Positions 18,586-26,527 of a stretch of 64,000 nt of DNA are shown in pieces. Position numbers and translations under genes: made by a program. Positions within the stretch are counted from its first letter, which is position 1, and every line of letters begins with the position of its first letter. Where the stretch lies: contig NZ_RAWM01000001.1 in assembly GCF_003668875.1 (NCBI RefSeq), positions 62,001 through 126,000 of the forward strand. Reading direction: 5' to 3'. The notes beneath the pieces are model-generated. The model was given only the letters and a program-made list of their open reading frames with translations, was not told the DNA's origin and ran no database searches. The stretch is from Corallococcus interemptor. Its GTDB lineage: Bacteria; Myxococcota; Myxococcia; Myxococcales; Myxococcaceae.

Positions 18586-18890
18586 TTACGGGCAGAACTC
18601 GAAGGGACTGAGGTAGGCATCACCACCGCAGCCGCACTCTCTGCCGAAGGGGCAGGGGTTGCCCGGGCACTCCGCGTAGTCCTGACAGGTACTGGGCTGG
18701 CATCCCCTCCGCTTAAGCTGTAGGTGGTGACGTCGCGGACCTGGTAGCCTGGGCCACAGGTGGTGCTGCGGATGCAGCTGCTCCAGGCGCCGTACTGGGG
18801 TCCGGGGCAGTTGACGGGGGCCCCGCCGCAGCTCTGCGTCTCCGTGTAGCTGGAGGGGCTGCATCCGCTACCCGAACACTCATACCTATA
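18586..18890 (-). pseudogene. Cys-rich secreted protein tail, frameshifted and 5'-truncated
   Basis: Two frames read as one Cys-rich sequence: YECSGSGCSPSSYTETQSCG, then PQYGAWSSCIRSTTCGPGYQ, then, after the plus-strand CCCC at 18704-18707, CQPSTCQDYAECPGN and CPFGRECGCGGDAYLSPFEF, ending at 18586. One extra G in the coding strand would join them. The WSSC...CGPGYQ spacing resembles thrombospondin type 1 style repeats of secreted proteins. There is no start codon or signal peptide of its own: the N-terminus runs into a different gene fragment. Confidence 0.5.
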
Positions 18891-19153
18891 CTCAGCGCCT
18901 GGAGTTCCTCGGCGGACCAGTCCTGTCCGCCCACGAGCCGCGCGAGAAGGAAGGGCCATGCCCCGAAGCGGTCCTGTCCCAGGTAGTACGCGTGGAAGAG
19001 GTCCACCCGGGCTGCCCGTGCCATCAACACCGGGATGGCGGAGTCGGAGGAGACCAACGGGCCCGTCTCCAGGCCCGGCCGCAGCAGGACCAGGGCGAGC
19101 CCCAGCGACAGCGCCCAGCCCAGCAGCGCCAGGGTTCCCGCGGAGGAAGGCAT
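18890..19153 (-). pseudogene. N-terminal fragment of a polytopic membrane protein
   Basis: The first about 85 residues read as a natural protein start: MPSSAGTLALLGWALSLG, a first membrane helix, then SSDSAIPVLMARAARVDLF, YYLGQDRFGAWPFLLARL and GGQDWSAEEL. This arrangement resembles the first helix and large loop of dolichyl-phosphate-mannosyltransferase-like (GT-C) membrane proteins. After about 18890 the frame turns into low-complexity Ala/Pro/Arg sequence that is antisense to the Cys-rich fragment, so the gene is cut off. It looks like one half of a deletion or recombination junction. Confidence 0.45.
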
Positions 19154-19236
19154 TGACGCGCGGGGGAGGGGATGGCGGACTTCAATGCTAGGCGTGGCCG
19201 CCCCACGAAGGTCAGCTCACCTTCGCACGCGGTCGA

Positions 19237-19407
19237 TCACAGGGTGCAGATGACGGTGTTGTTGCCGCTCAGGTACGGAAGGGTCTTGCTGCAGTTGTAG
19301 GAGCCGTACGTGCTGGTGACCCGGTACGGCGAATGGCAGGTCGTGCCGCACGAGGTGAAGGACGAGCCCGAGGTGAAGCTGCTGCTGTCTGGGATGTCAT
19401 TGACCAT
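19237..19407 (-). CDS. Small Ser/Thr/Cys-rich hypothetical protein or gene fragment
   Basis: An open frame of 56 residues from ATG 19407 (an in-frame GTG at 19440 adds 11). It begins MVNDIPDSSSFTSGSSF and has two Cys near SCGTTCHSPYR and two more towards the end (NCSKTLPYLSGN, VICTL). The residue make-up suggests the C-terminal end of an exported beta-rich protein rather than a free-standing gene. No ribosome site or signal peptide is seen. It lies behind the Kelch lipoprotein on the same strand. Confidence 0.25.
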   Translation of the reverse strand: MVNDIPDSSSFTSGSSFTSCGTTCHSPYRVTSTYGSYNCSKTLPYLSGNNTVICTL

Positions 19408-19529
19408 CCGCTTCGGAGCAGTACCGGGGTTGGCGGGCACGGGACATCGCCGTGCCGCCAGTGGCTCCAGGCCCGGGGTGAAGCGGCCCTACGCATCCGT
19501 AAGTGGGCCGGACGCGTCGGGCCCCGTGG

Positions 19530-20957
19530 CTACTGCGCGACGCAGCCGGGCTGCGTGATGACGCAGTTGCTGTTGGCCTCGCTGACACAGATGCTGTCCC
19601 AGGCCGAGTTGCAGCAGAACGGATCGATCGTGCACACCTTGTTCGCGCAGGTGCCGCAGCTGTTGCTCAGCGCGGTGCCAGACGTGCACACGTCATGGGC
19701 GCAGGAGGAGGGAGCGCCCGTTCCACAGACGTTGTTGGTGCACGTCAGCCCCGAGCCACAGGTGCCGCAGCTCAGCGTGCCGCCACAGCCGTTGGAGAGG
19801 GTGCCGCAGTTCTTGCCCTGCGCGGCGCACGTCGTCGGCGTGCACGGCGGAGGGGACAGGTCGAACTTCTCGATGCTGGCCAGCGGCACCATCGAGCCCG
19901 TGCTGCTGGTGCCCGTTCCTCCCAGGAACAGGACGCGGCCGTCCGGCAGCGCGACAGTGGGATGGTTCCTGCGCGACTGCGCGAGCGACCCCACCGTGCC
20001 CCAGGCGCCGGTGGAGGGCGTGTACAGCTCCACCGTGGTGTTGTTGTAGGAGCCACCTGCCAGGACGATGGTGCCGTTGGGGCGCATGACGGACGGCGCG
20101 GAGAAGTGCTGGACCGCCGTGTTCCCGGTGTTCGTCCAGACGTTGGTGGCCGGGTCGTACGCCTCCGTCATCTGCTCGGTGCCGACGGCGAGCGCCTTCC
20201 CGTTGGAGAGCAGGTGGAGGGTGTGGTCACCGCGGGCTTGGTTCATCGACGCCACGACCGTCCAGGTGCCCGTGGAGGGCGTCCAGAGCTGGGCGAGGCT
20301 GGTGGTGGAGCCGCCGCCCGAAAGGAGCACGCGCCCATCCGCGAGCCGCACCGCGGAGTGGAAGCCCATCGCGGAGGGGAGCGAGCCCGTGGCGGTCCAG
20401 GTGTTCGCGACCGGATCGTAGAGGTGCGCCGACGTGCCGCCCGACGCACCGCCCACGCCGCCCACCACCAGCACCCGCCCGTCCGAGAGCAGCGTGGCGC
20501 TGTGTCCGTAGCTGAGGCGGGGCAGGGGGGCCACGGTGGACCAGGTGTTCGTGGAGGGCTGATAGCGCTCGACCGAGGACAGGATGCCGCTCGGCCCGAT
20601 GCCGGCCACGATGAGCACGCTGCCGTCCTGCAACAGCGTGGCGGTATGCGAGCGGCGCGCGAAGCTCAGCGAGGGACCGGCGCTCGACGTGGCGGTGGCC
20701 GGGTCATACAGCTCCGTGGTCGCGGTCTCCGTGGGAGTCCCGCCGCCCACCACCAGCACCTTGCCATTGGAGAGCAGCGTGGCGGTGTGTTGATAACGCG
20801 CCGTCAGCAGGGAGCCAGCGGGATACACGGTGAGCGCGGAGGACTGGGACGCCTCGACGGCGGGTGCCTCCGTCTCCACGGGCTCGACTTCGGGGCTGCA
20901 CGCGAAACAGAGAAACAGGGGAACAACAACCAATGCCTTCCAAGACGACAGGGACAT
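19530..20957 (-). CDS. Kelch-repeat lipoprotein with Cys-rich C-terminus
   Basis: 475 residues when started at ATG 20957 (MSLSSWKALVVV). The signal ends LFLCFACSP; the lipobox is atypical (Cys at -3) but a lipidated Cys is likely. About six Kelch-like units follow, each with a run such as SDGRVLVVGG or SNGKVLVVGG and a YDPATN(T)W strand, enough for one beta-propeller. The C-terminal 110 residues are Cys-rich (TCAAQGKNCGTLSNGCGGTL, then SSCAHDVCTSGTALSNSCG), a common tail of myxobacterial surface proteins. It is likely an outer-membrane or surface protein of unknown ligand. It is divergent from the FAD monooxygenase, with 89 bases between starts. Confidence 0.8.
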   Translation of the reverse strand: MSLSSWKALVVVPLFLCFACSPEVEPVETEAPAVEASQSSALTVYPAGSLLTARYQHTATLLSNGKVLVVGGGTPTETATTELYDPATATSSAGPSLSFARRSHTATLLQDGSVLIVAGIGPSGILSSVERYQPSTNTWSTVAPLPRLSYGHSATLLSDGRVLVVGGVGGASGGTSAHLYDPVANTWTATGSLPSAMGFHSAVRLADGRVLLSGGGSTTSLAQLWTPSTGTWTVVASMNQARGDHTLHLLSNGKALAVGTEQMTEAYDPATNVWTNTGNTAVQHFSAPSVMRPNGTIVLAGGSYNNTTVELYTPSTGAWGTVGSLAQSRRNHPTVALPDGRVLFLGGTGTSSTGSMVPLASIEKFDLSPPPCTPTTCAAQGKNCGTLSNGCGGTLSCGTCGSGLTCTNNVCGTGAPSSCAHDVCTSGTALSNSCGTCANKVCTIDPFCCNSAWDSICVSEANSNCVITQPGCVAQ

Positions 20958-21046
20958 GCGGTGCTCCTGCGGGGGGAGCTCGCGAGCATCGCAGGGGTGT
21001 CTGACGCCAATCGAAATCAAACCTTCTCCGGCATGTCAGACCGGTG

Positions 21047-22540
21047 ATGTGCAATCTCCCTGACGGTCATGAAACCTTGGAGGCTTGGGACTTGGAAACC
21101 CCTGGACGCAGATTCGGAAGCGCCGTGGTCATCGGCGGCAGCATGGCGGGGCTCCTGAGCGCGCGGGTGCTCGCGGACCACTTCGACAAGGTGACGCTGG
21201 TGGAGCGGGATGTCCGGGGGGAGGGGCCCGCCGCGCGCAAAGGTGTTCCGCAAGGGCCGCACATCCACGTGCTGTTGGACACGGGCCGGCGCATCCTCGA
21301 CACGTACTTCCCGGACCTGTTCGAGCAACTCCAGGTCCAGGGCGCCGAGTTCATCGACTCGAGTGGAGACCTCGCCTGGCACCACTTCGGGGTGTGGAAG
21401 CTGCGCCACACCAGCGGCATCCCCGGGCTGCTGTGCACCCGGCCCCTGCTCGAGTGGAACGTCCTGCGCCGGGTGAAGGCGCGGCCCAACGTCGCGGTGC
21501 GCGAGGGCTGCTCCATCGAAGGGCTCATCCGCGACGAGAAGGGCACGGGGCGCATCACGGGCGTCCGGGTCAAGACACCCCAGGGCGAGGAGTCGTGGGA
21601 GACGGACCTCGTCGTGGATGCCAGTGGCCGGGGCTCGCGGATGCCTCAGTGGTTGGAAGCCATTGGCTACGCGCGCCCGGAGGAGGAGCAGGTCATCGTG
21701 GACCTTTCCTACACGACGTGCCTGCACGAGCCGCCGCCGCACTTCCAGAAGGAATGGAAGGCGCTCTTCCTCTATCCCAGTCCTCCCAGGGCCTGGCGCG
21801 CGGGTTTCATCTCACACGTCGAGGGAGGCCGGTGGCTCGTCACCCTCAATGGCTATTTCGGGGAGCACGCGCCCACCGAGTACGCGGGGTTCCGCGAGTA
21901 CGCGCGCTCACTGACGCGTCCGGACCTGTACAACTATTTGAAAGAGGCCACGCCGATAGGGCCCATCTCCCAGCACAAGGTGAAGGACTGCCGGTGGCGG
22001 CACTACGAGAAGCTGCCCCGCTTTCCCGAGGGACTGGTCATCCTGGGAGACGCCGCGTGTGCCTTCAACCCCCTCTACGGGCAAGGCATGTCGGTGGCGG
22101 GGCTTGGCGCCGAGCTGCTGGACACCTGCCTTCGCGAGCAGGCCGAACGAGGCGAGCTCTCGGGCCTGGCGCAGCGCTTCCGCGAGCGGCTGCCTGAAGT
22201 CATCCGGCTCCCGTGGCTGTTGGGCACGGGCATGGACCTGCTGTATCCGCAGGCCGTCGGGAAGCGGCCCTTCGGGCTGGGCTTGCTGCACTGGTACATC
22301 CTGCGGCTGATGGAGCGCACGTCGACCGACGCACACGTCCATCGCCAGTTCTACCGGATCCTGCACCTGCACGCGGGGCTGGAGGCGGTTCTCCAGCCCT
22401 CCGTGGCCTTGCCCGTGTTGGGCCATGGCGTCATGTCGCTCCTCCGTCCTCTCGAGCGGCTGGCGAATACCGGGACACGGCCTCCCCCTCTCACGCCCCC
22501 GCGTCCAAGCCCTGCCCCGGTCCAGAAGTCCACGGGGTAG
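21047..22540 (+). CDS. FAD-dependent monooxygenase/halogenase-like oxidoreductase
   Basis: 497 residues from ATG 21047 (an adjacent GTG at 21044 is possible). The Rossmann FAD-binding motif is VVIGGSMAGLLSARVL, with VTLVERD as the acidic end of the second strand. The second FAD motif is VILGDAACAFNPLYGQGMSV, where GD(A)xxxxxP is the family signature. It belongs to the p-hydroxybenzoate hydroxylase/geranylgeranyl reductase-like superfamily. No flavin-halogenase WxWxIP motif is present, so it more likely hydroxylates or reduces a hydrophobic small molecule. The genes around it do not reveal a pathway. Confidence 0.8.
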   Translation: MCNLPDGHETLEAWDLETPGRRFGSAVVIGGSMAGLLSARVLADHFDKVTLVERDVRGEGPAARKGVPQGPHIHVLLDTGRRILDTYFPDLFEQLQVQGAEFIDSSGDLAWHHFGVWKLRHTSGIPGLLCTRPLLEWNVLRRVKARPNVAVREGCSIEGLIRDEKGTGRITGVRVKTPQGEESWETDLVVDASGRGSRMPQWLEAIGYARPEEEQVIVDLSYTTCLHEPPPHFQKEWKALFLYPSPPRAWRAGFISHVEGGRWLVTLNGYFGEHAPTEYAGFREYARSLTRPDLYNYLKEATPIGPISQHKVKDCRWRHYEKLPRFPEGLVILGDAACAFNPLYGQGMSVAGLGAELLDTCLREQAERGELSGLAQRFRERLPEVIRLPWLLGTGMDLLYPQAVGKRPFGLGLLHWYILRLMERTSTDAHVHRQFYRILHLHAGLEAVLQPSVALPVLGHGVMSLLRPLERLANTGTRPPPLTPPRPSPAPVQKSTG

Positions 22541-22549
22541 CCGCCGCGG

Positions 22550-22574
22550 CTTGACATCCCGCCGGGAGATCAAG
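22550..22574 (+). terminator. Possible hairpin terminator after the FAD oxidoreductase
   Basis: CTTGA and TCCC pair with GGGA and TCAAG across a three-base loop, with a two-base internal mismatch. TTCCCTT follows. It starts nine bases after the stop codon. The same bases contain TTGACA, which could instead be a -35 element, but no good -10 follows. Confidence 0.35.
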
Positions 22575-22742
22575 TTCCCTTCACTGCACGAGGCCTGCTC
22601 GCGCGCAGTCCCATCACCAGCCCATGCCTGGTGAAGGTCTGGGACGAAGGGGATTCGATTCCTCGGGCTTTGTGCAGCAGGTCGCATCGCTTCCTCTGCG
22701 GAACGCGAGCGCATGGGGCTTCGCACCGCGTCGAGGCAGGCG

Positions 22743-23672
22743 ATGACCGTCCGTCGGAATGAAAAGAAGAGGGCTCGTGCGCTCCAGAAGCAGAGCGGCG
22801 AGCCGTATACGGCCGTTCTCGAACGCCTCCGGCGCTCTCACGCGATTGTTTCGCGAGTGAGGACCCAAATGGCTGAGATCGACTTGAGCAAGCCCATCGT
22901 CTACCGCGTCGAAGGGATGAACCACACGGCAACGCGGCGCAACGAAGTCTACCGCGTGGACGGAGACGAGAAGCTGCTGATGGACCTGCAGCTGCCGCCC
23001 GACCTCCCATCCGGAGCCCGGGTGCCGGCCATCTTCTTCGTCCACGGCGGCCCCCTCCCGCGAGAGGGCGTGCCACCCAAGCAGTGGGGCATCTTCCAGT
23101 CCTACTCGGCGCTCGCGGCAGCGTCCGGGTTCGTGGGGGTGGCCTTCAATCATCGCCTGCACGCGCCGGAGGACTACCCTCGCTCCCAGAGCGACATCGC
23201 CGCGGCGGTGGAGTACGTCCGGAGCCACGCGGACAGGCTGAACGTGGACCCGTCCCGGATCGCGCTCTGGTATTTCTCAGGCGCAGGACCGCAGCTCTCG
23301 TGGGTCCTCCGCGAACGCCCGACCTTCGTGCGCTGCGTGCTTGCGTTCTATGCGCTCCTCGACGTCCGGGCCCTCGTGCCTCCGGGGGCGCCGCCCGTCC
23401 TCCTGGAGCAGGCTGCCGCCTACTCGCCCGCCGCGCTCGTGGGGACACGGGCCAAGGGGCTGCCCCTCTTCGTCGCCCGGGCCGGCCAGGATTCGCCGAT
23501 GGTGAACCAGTCGATTGACGCCTTCATGCGCGAAGCGGCCGCTGCCGACGTTCAGATTGACTTCGCCGACCACCCGGAAGGCCGTCACACCTTCGACGTC
23601 CTGGACGACGTCGAGCGCTCCCGCGAAATCATCGCTCGGGCGATGGCCTTCGTAACGGCGCATCTCCCATAG
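22743..23672 (+). CDS. Alpha/beta hydrolase with a basic N-terminal extension
   Basis: 309 residues from ATG 22743 (GAGG six bases upstream). Residues 1-42 form a basic segment (RRNEKKRARALQKQSGEPYT) seen at the N-termini of unrelated soluble bacterial proteins. The hydrolase proper begins near MAEIDLSKPIVYRVEGM; that Met at 22869 also has a good ribosome site (TGAGGA), so it may be a second start. Hydrolase motifs are IFFVHGGPLP (oxyanion loop) and ALWYFSGAGP (nucleophile Ser, but not a strict GxSxG). FVARAGQDSPM would supply the acid and HPEGRHTFDV the His. It resembles dienelactone-hydrolase/esterase relatives. Substrate unknown. Confidence 0.7.
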   Translation: MTVRRNEKKRARALQKQSGEPYTAVLERLRRSHAIVSRVRTQMAEIDLSKPIVYRVEGMNHTATRRNEVYRVDGDEKLLMDLQLPPDLPSGARVPAIFFVHGGPLPREGVPPKQWGIFQSYSALAAASGFVGVAFNHRLHAPEDYPRSQSDIAAAVEYVRSHADRLNVDPSRIALWYFSGAGPQLSWVLRERPTFVRCVLAFYALLDVRALVPPGAPPVLLEQAAAYSPAALVGTRAKGLPLFVARAGQDSPMVNQSIDAFMREAAAADVQIDFADHPEGRHTFDVLDDVERSREIIARAMAFVTAHLP

Positions 23673-23709
23673 CGACAGCAGGGTCTTTCTTCCTATCCGC
23701 CTGAAAACA

Positions 23710-23752
23710 CCGAGGCCGGAAACCGCTGGGTCTCAGCGGCTTCCGGCCTCGG
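23710..23752 (+). terminator. Strong hairpin terminator after the hydrolase gene
   Basis: CCGAGGCCGGAA and the following CCGCTG pair almost perfectly with CAGCGG and TTCCGGCCTCGG, an 18-bp interrupted stem with a short loop, 38 bases after the hydrolase stop. TCCTTCC follows. It separates the hydrolase from the lanthipeptide locus. Confidence 0.7.
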
Positions 23753-23921
23753 TCCTTCCACGACGACAGGGCCTTGCGATGCTGGCTCCCTGCGTCAGGG
23801 GACAGAGTGTCTGGAATGGAGTGGTCCCTTTTGTATAGGGTCTCTGCCCTGCGTCTTGGGACGCAGTGGGACCCAGCCGGGCGTGGCAATCCCACGCATC
23901 GAATGAACCAGGAGGAAGCGT

Positions 23922-24101
23922 ATGAGTGAACCCAAGAAGGTTGCACCGAAGCGCAAGCTCACCCTCAACCGCGAGACGTTGCGCAACATCGAAGGCGATG
24001 CCCTTCCATTGCTCGATGGCGTGGTGGGAGGCATGGTCGCGATTCTCACGGAAGGACGGGAGTGCCCTACGGCCAGGTGCCAGACGTCAACCTGCGTCTG
24101 A
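23922..24101 (+). CDS. Class I lanthipeptide precursor peptide
   Basis: A 59-residue peptide from ATG 23922 with an AGGAGGA ribosome site five bases upstream. The leader carries KLTLNRETLRNIEG, which matches the conserved LxLNKETIxxL block of class I lanthipeptide leaders, then an acidic/hydrophobic stretch ending in a Gly-Gly (DGVVGG). The likely core, after Gly-Gly, is 22 residues with three Cys and several Ser/Thr; its end is ECPTARCQTSTCV. Cys after Thr at two- to three-residue spacings suits small (methyl)lanthionine rings. A LanC gene follows about 100 bases later. Too short to be found by length-filtered gene calling. Confidence 0.75.
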   Translation: MSEPKKVAPKRKLTLNRETLRNIEGDALPLLDGVVGGMVAILTEGRECPTARCQTSTCV

Positions 24102-24207
24102 GTCGCCAGAAGTTCCGAGACAAACTCCGGTCGCATGCACGGCTACAGGGGGCATGCGACCGGCAAGGAGCCCTGCCGAGCTGGGGCTGACCGCATACGA
24201 TAGGCGG

Positions 24208-25467
24208 ATGACCGGCACGGCGGGATGGCGTCCCCTGGTGGAAGGTGAGTCGCGCGAGCACGCGCTGCGGGTGGCGCGCGAGCTGGCGGAGTCCCTGGAA
24301 GAACATGCGCGGCGAGTCCCTCTCTCCGCCTCGTTGTCGGGCGGGGCCGCGGGCCTGGCCCTGCTCTTCACGTGGCTGGACCGCGTGCACGCCTCCGCGC
24401 ACGACGCTGTCATGGCCGAGCGACTCCTGGGCGAAGCGATGGACGCGGTGGCCTCGCGTCCCATGGGCGCGACGCTGTACTCCGGCATGACGGGCGTGGC
24501 CTGGGCCGTCGAGCACCTGACGGGGGGCGGTGAGGAGGAGGAAGGCAACGGACTGGAGGACGTGGACGCGGTGCTCGCCCGGCGTCTCGGCGTGTCGCCA
24601 TGGACGGCGGGCTTCGACCTCATCAGCGGACTGGCGGGGCTGGGCGTGTACGCGCTGGAGCGGTTGCCACGCGCGGACGCCCGGCGCTGCCTGGAAGGTG
24701 TGGTGTCCCGGCTCGCGGAACTGGCCGAGGAACGCCCGGAGGGGCTCACCTGGAAGACTCAGCCCCAGTGGCTCCCCGAGGAGAAGCAGCGGGAGCAGCC
24801 CCACGGGAGGTACGACCTGGGCGTGGCGCACGGCGTGCCGGGCCTCATCCCCGTGCTGGCTGGAGCCGTGCGGGCGGGGGTGGCGGTGGAGCACGCGTGG
24901 CGGTTGCTGCGCGGCGCATGGAACTGGGTGATGGCGCAGCGTCTGCCCCAGGCTGGCATGCGGCTTCCGCACGCCATTCTTCCGGACCGGGCGCCGTCAC
25001 CGTCTCGTCCCGCCTGGTGCTACGGAGACGTCGGCGCCTCGCTTGCGATGCACACCGCGGCCCGCGCCGTCGGGGAAGCCACTTGGAAGGCCGATGCGCT
25101 GGCGATGGCGCAAGCCGCCGCCTCGAGTCCGGTGGAGGACTCGGGTGTAACGGACGTGCCGCTGTGTCACGGGGCGGCCGGGCTGCTCCACGTCTACAAC
25201 CGGCTCTATCAAGCCACCGGAGAAGAGGTCTTCGCCACCGCCGCCCGCCGGTGGTTGGAGATCACGCTCCGGCAGCGACAGCCGGGCCAAGGCATTGGTG
25301 GCTATGCCTACCTGACCTGGGATGACAGGGGCACTCAGGTGTGGGCGGAGCGCCCCGGCCTGCTGGAGGGCACCGCGGGCATCGCGCTCGCGCTGCTGGC
25401 GGCGGCCTCGTCCGTGGAGCCTACGTGGGACCGGGTGCTGCTGATGTCCCTGCGTGGAGTGCAATAG
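24208..25467 (+). CDS. lanC: LanC-like lanthionine synthetase (cyclase)
   Basis: 419 residues from ATG 24208; an in-frame ATG at 24154 would add 18 residues. The alpha/alpha toroid signature motifs are all present: SLSGGAAGLALLF, GVAHGVPGLIPVL (His209), AWCYGDVGASLAM (Cys271) and PLCHGAAGLLHV (Cys320-His321), plus LLEGTAGIALALL at the end. Cys271, Cys320 and His321 are the zinc ligands that activate the peptide cysteine for addition to dehydrated Ser/Thr. The precursor gene lies just upstream on the same strand. No LanB dehydratase, protease or transporter is near, so dehydration must be done by an enzyme encoded elsewhere or by one outside the usual family. Confidence 0.85.
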   Translation: MTGTAGWRPLVEGESREHALRVARELAESLEEHARRVPLSASLSGGAAGLALLFTWLDRVHASAHDAVMAERLLGEAMDAVASRPMGATLYSGMTGVAWAVEHLTGGGEEEEGNGLEDVDAVLARRLGVSPWTAGFDLISGLAGLGVYALERLPRADARRCLEGVVSRLAELAEERPEGLTWKTQPQWLPEEKQREQPHGRYDLGVAHGVPGLIPVLAGAVRAGVAVEHAWRLLRGAWNWVMAQRLPQAGMRLPHAILPDRAPSPSRPAWCYGDVGASLAMHTAARAVGEATWKADALAMAQAAASSPVEDSGVTDVPLCHGAAGLLHVYNRLYQATGEEVFATAARRWLEITLRQRQPGQGIGGYAYLTWDDRGTQVWAERPGLLEGTAGIALALLAAASSVEPTWDRVLLMSLRGVQ

Positions 25468-25669
25468 CCGCGAGGACATCATTTCGAGTCGGGACTCCAG
25501 CCGCGGAAGATTTCCCCGCAATGCGGACGATGGGCAACGGTTCGGCGGACGTGCTGGCAACTGCGACGGAACGTTCCCGCCTGCCCCGTACACCCGGTGG
25601 CGGCTCAGACCTCGCAGCAGGGCCCCACACGAGCGCGAGCGCGAGGACCCATCTGAACGGTTGGAGCAT
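25421..25669 (-). CDS. Possible small exported protein overlapping the lanC 3' end
   Basis: An 82-residue frame on the minus strand, from ATG 25669 with GGGAGG ten bases upstream. The N-terminus looks like a signal peptide (MLQPFRWVLALALVWGPAAR), followed by an Arg/Pro-rich and then Ala-rich sequence without motifs. Its last 47 bases overlap the end of lanC antisense. The remainder of the 300-base gap between lanC and the next gene shows nothing else. It could be real, a fragment, or chance. Confidence 0.3.
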   Translation of the reverse strand: MLQPFRWVLALALVWGPAARSEPPPGVRGRRERSVAVASTSAEPLPIVRIAGKSSAAGVPTRNDVLAAIALHAGTSAAPGPT

Positions 25670-25768
25670 TGGTGCATGACCTCCCGGCTGGGAAGGCCGC
25701 CATCGCCGATGCACGCGCAGTGGGGCTCCTTCCTAAGGCCGGAGTGCGCACCGGGCTCCTGAATCGGG

Positions 25769-26527
25769 TCAAGGCGCTGCACGTCCGCCGATCTCGGGGA
25801 ACCGCTCGTAGGTCCGCTTGAGCGTGTCCAGATGGGCGGGGTTGTCCAGGTCGAGCGGCGCGTCGGTGAGCTGCACGACCCAGCCGCCTGATGCCGTGCG
25901 CCGCGCCCGTGAAAGCAGGTCCGTGTCCCTCGCCAAGTCAGGGAACCCGATTGCGAGTGCGGCAGCGGCCGACCAGTAGTTCAGCCACCCCAGACGATGC
26001 GGAATCTCAGGCGAGCGAATGTCCCTCGAAAGCTTGAGTGCTGGCAGGCCTCGGGAGGGGGAAGGTGGCCCGGCCAATGTTGGCGCCGTCTGTTCGGCGA
26101 TCTCCACCGCCGCATTGAACGGCGTTGCCTGACCCCAGAATCCGCGAGCGCCTTCGCCAATGGCAGCCAAAACACCCGCTGCTGCTGAAATGGTGGTGGC
26201 GTCCAGGTGCAGTGAGCCATGAACTTCCAAATGCGGCGATCCCCCTGCCGCGAGCCCGTTCGGGTTCTCCCAGCCAGTAATCGTCACTGGGCGGTCTCTG
26301 TCCTCGTTGCAAATGAACGGGAACCCGTTGTCAGTCCTGTCTGCTAAAATCCACTCATCGCGATGATGCAACGCAATAAGCTCTTCCTTTTCGGAATACG
26401 TCCAGTCCAGCCGCAGACCGCGAAGCGCGTTTTCCATGCCATGAACAATAGCGAGGGGGCGCTTGTCATCGCCTTCAAGCGTAGGCGCATAAACAGTGAT
26501 GCCGAGTTCATTGGGGAAAATCGCCAT
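25769..26527 (-). CDS. DUF5953-like protein, candidate immunity partner
   Basis: 252 residues from ATG 26527, which overlaps the stop of the gene before it (TAATG), so the two are translationally coupled; a GTG at 26536 is an alternative. The protein is soluble and mixed alpha/beta, with MAIFPNELGITVYAP, RGLRLDWTYSEKEE, a GRAAP C-terminus and RLGWLNYWSAAAALAIGFPD. I recall this as the DUF5953 type of myxobacterial protein that sits beside DUF6310 genes; this is from memory. The overlap with a lipoprotein carrying a nuclease-like domain suggests it protects the cell against that protein, but no direct evidence is in the sequence. Confidence 0.55.
   Translation of the reverse strand: MAIFPNELGITVYAPTLEGDDKRPLAIVHGMENALRGLRLDWTYSEKEELIALHHRDEWILADRTDNGFPFICNEDRDRPVTITGWENPNGLAAGGSPHLEVHGSLHLDATTISAAAGVLAAIGEGARGFWGQATPFNAAVEIAEQTAPTLAGPPSPSRGLPALKLSRDIRSPEIPHRLGWLNYWSAAAALAIGFPDLARDTDLLSRARRTASGGWVVQLTDAPLDLDNPAHLDTLKRTYERFPEIGGRAAP

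Noticed and set aside
22551-22556. TTGACA after the FAD gene as a promoter for the hydrolase
   Set aside because: No acceptable -10 at 16-18 bases, and the same bases form part of a hairpin right after a stop codon.
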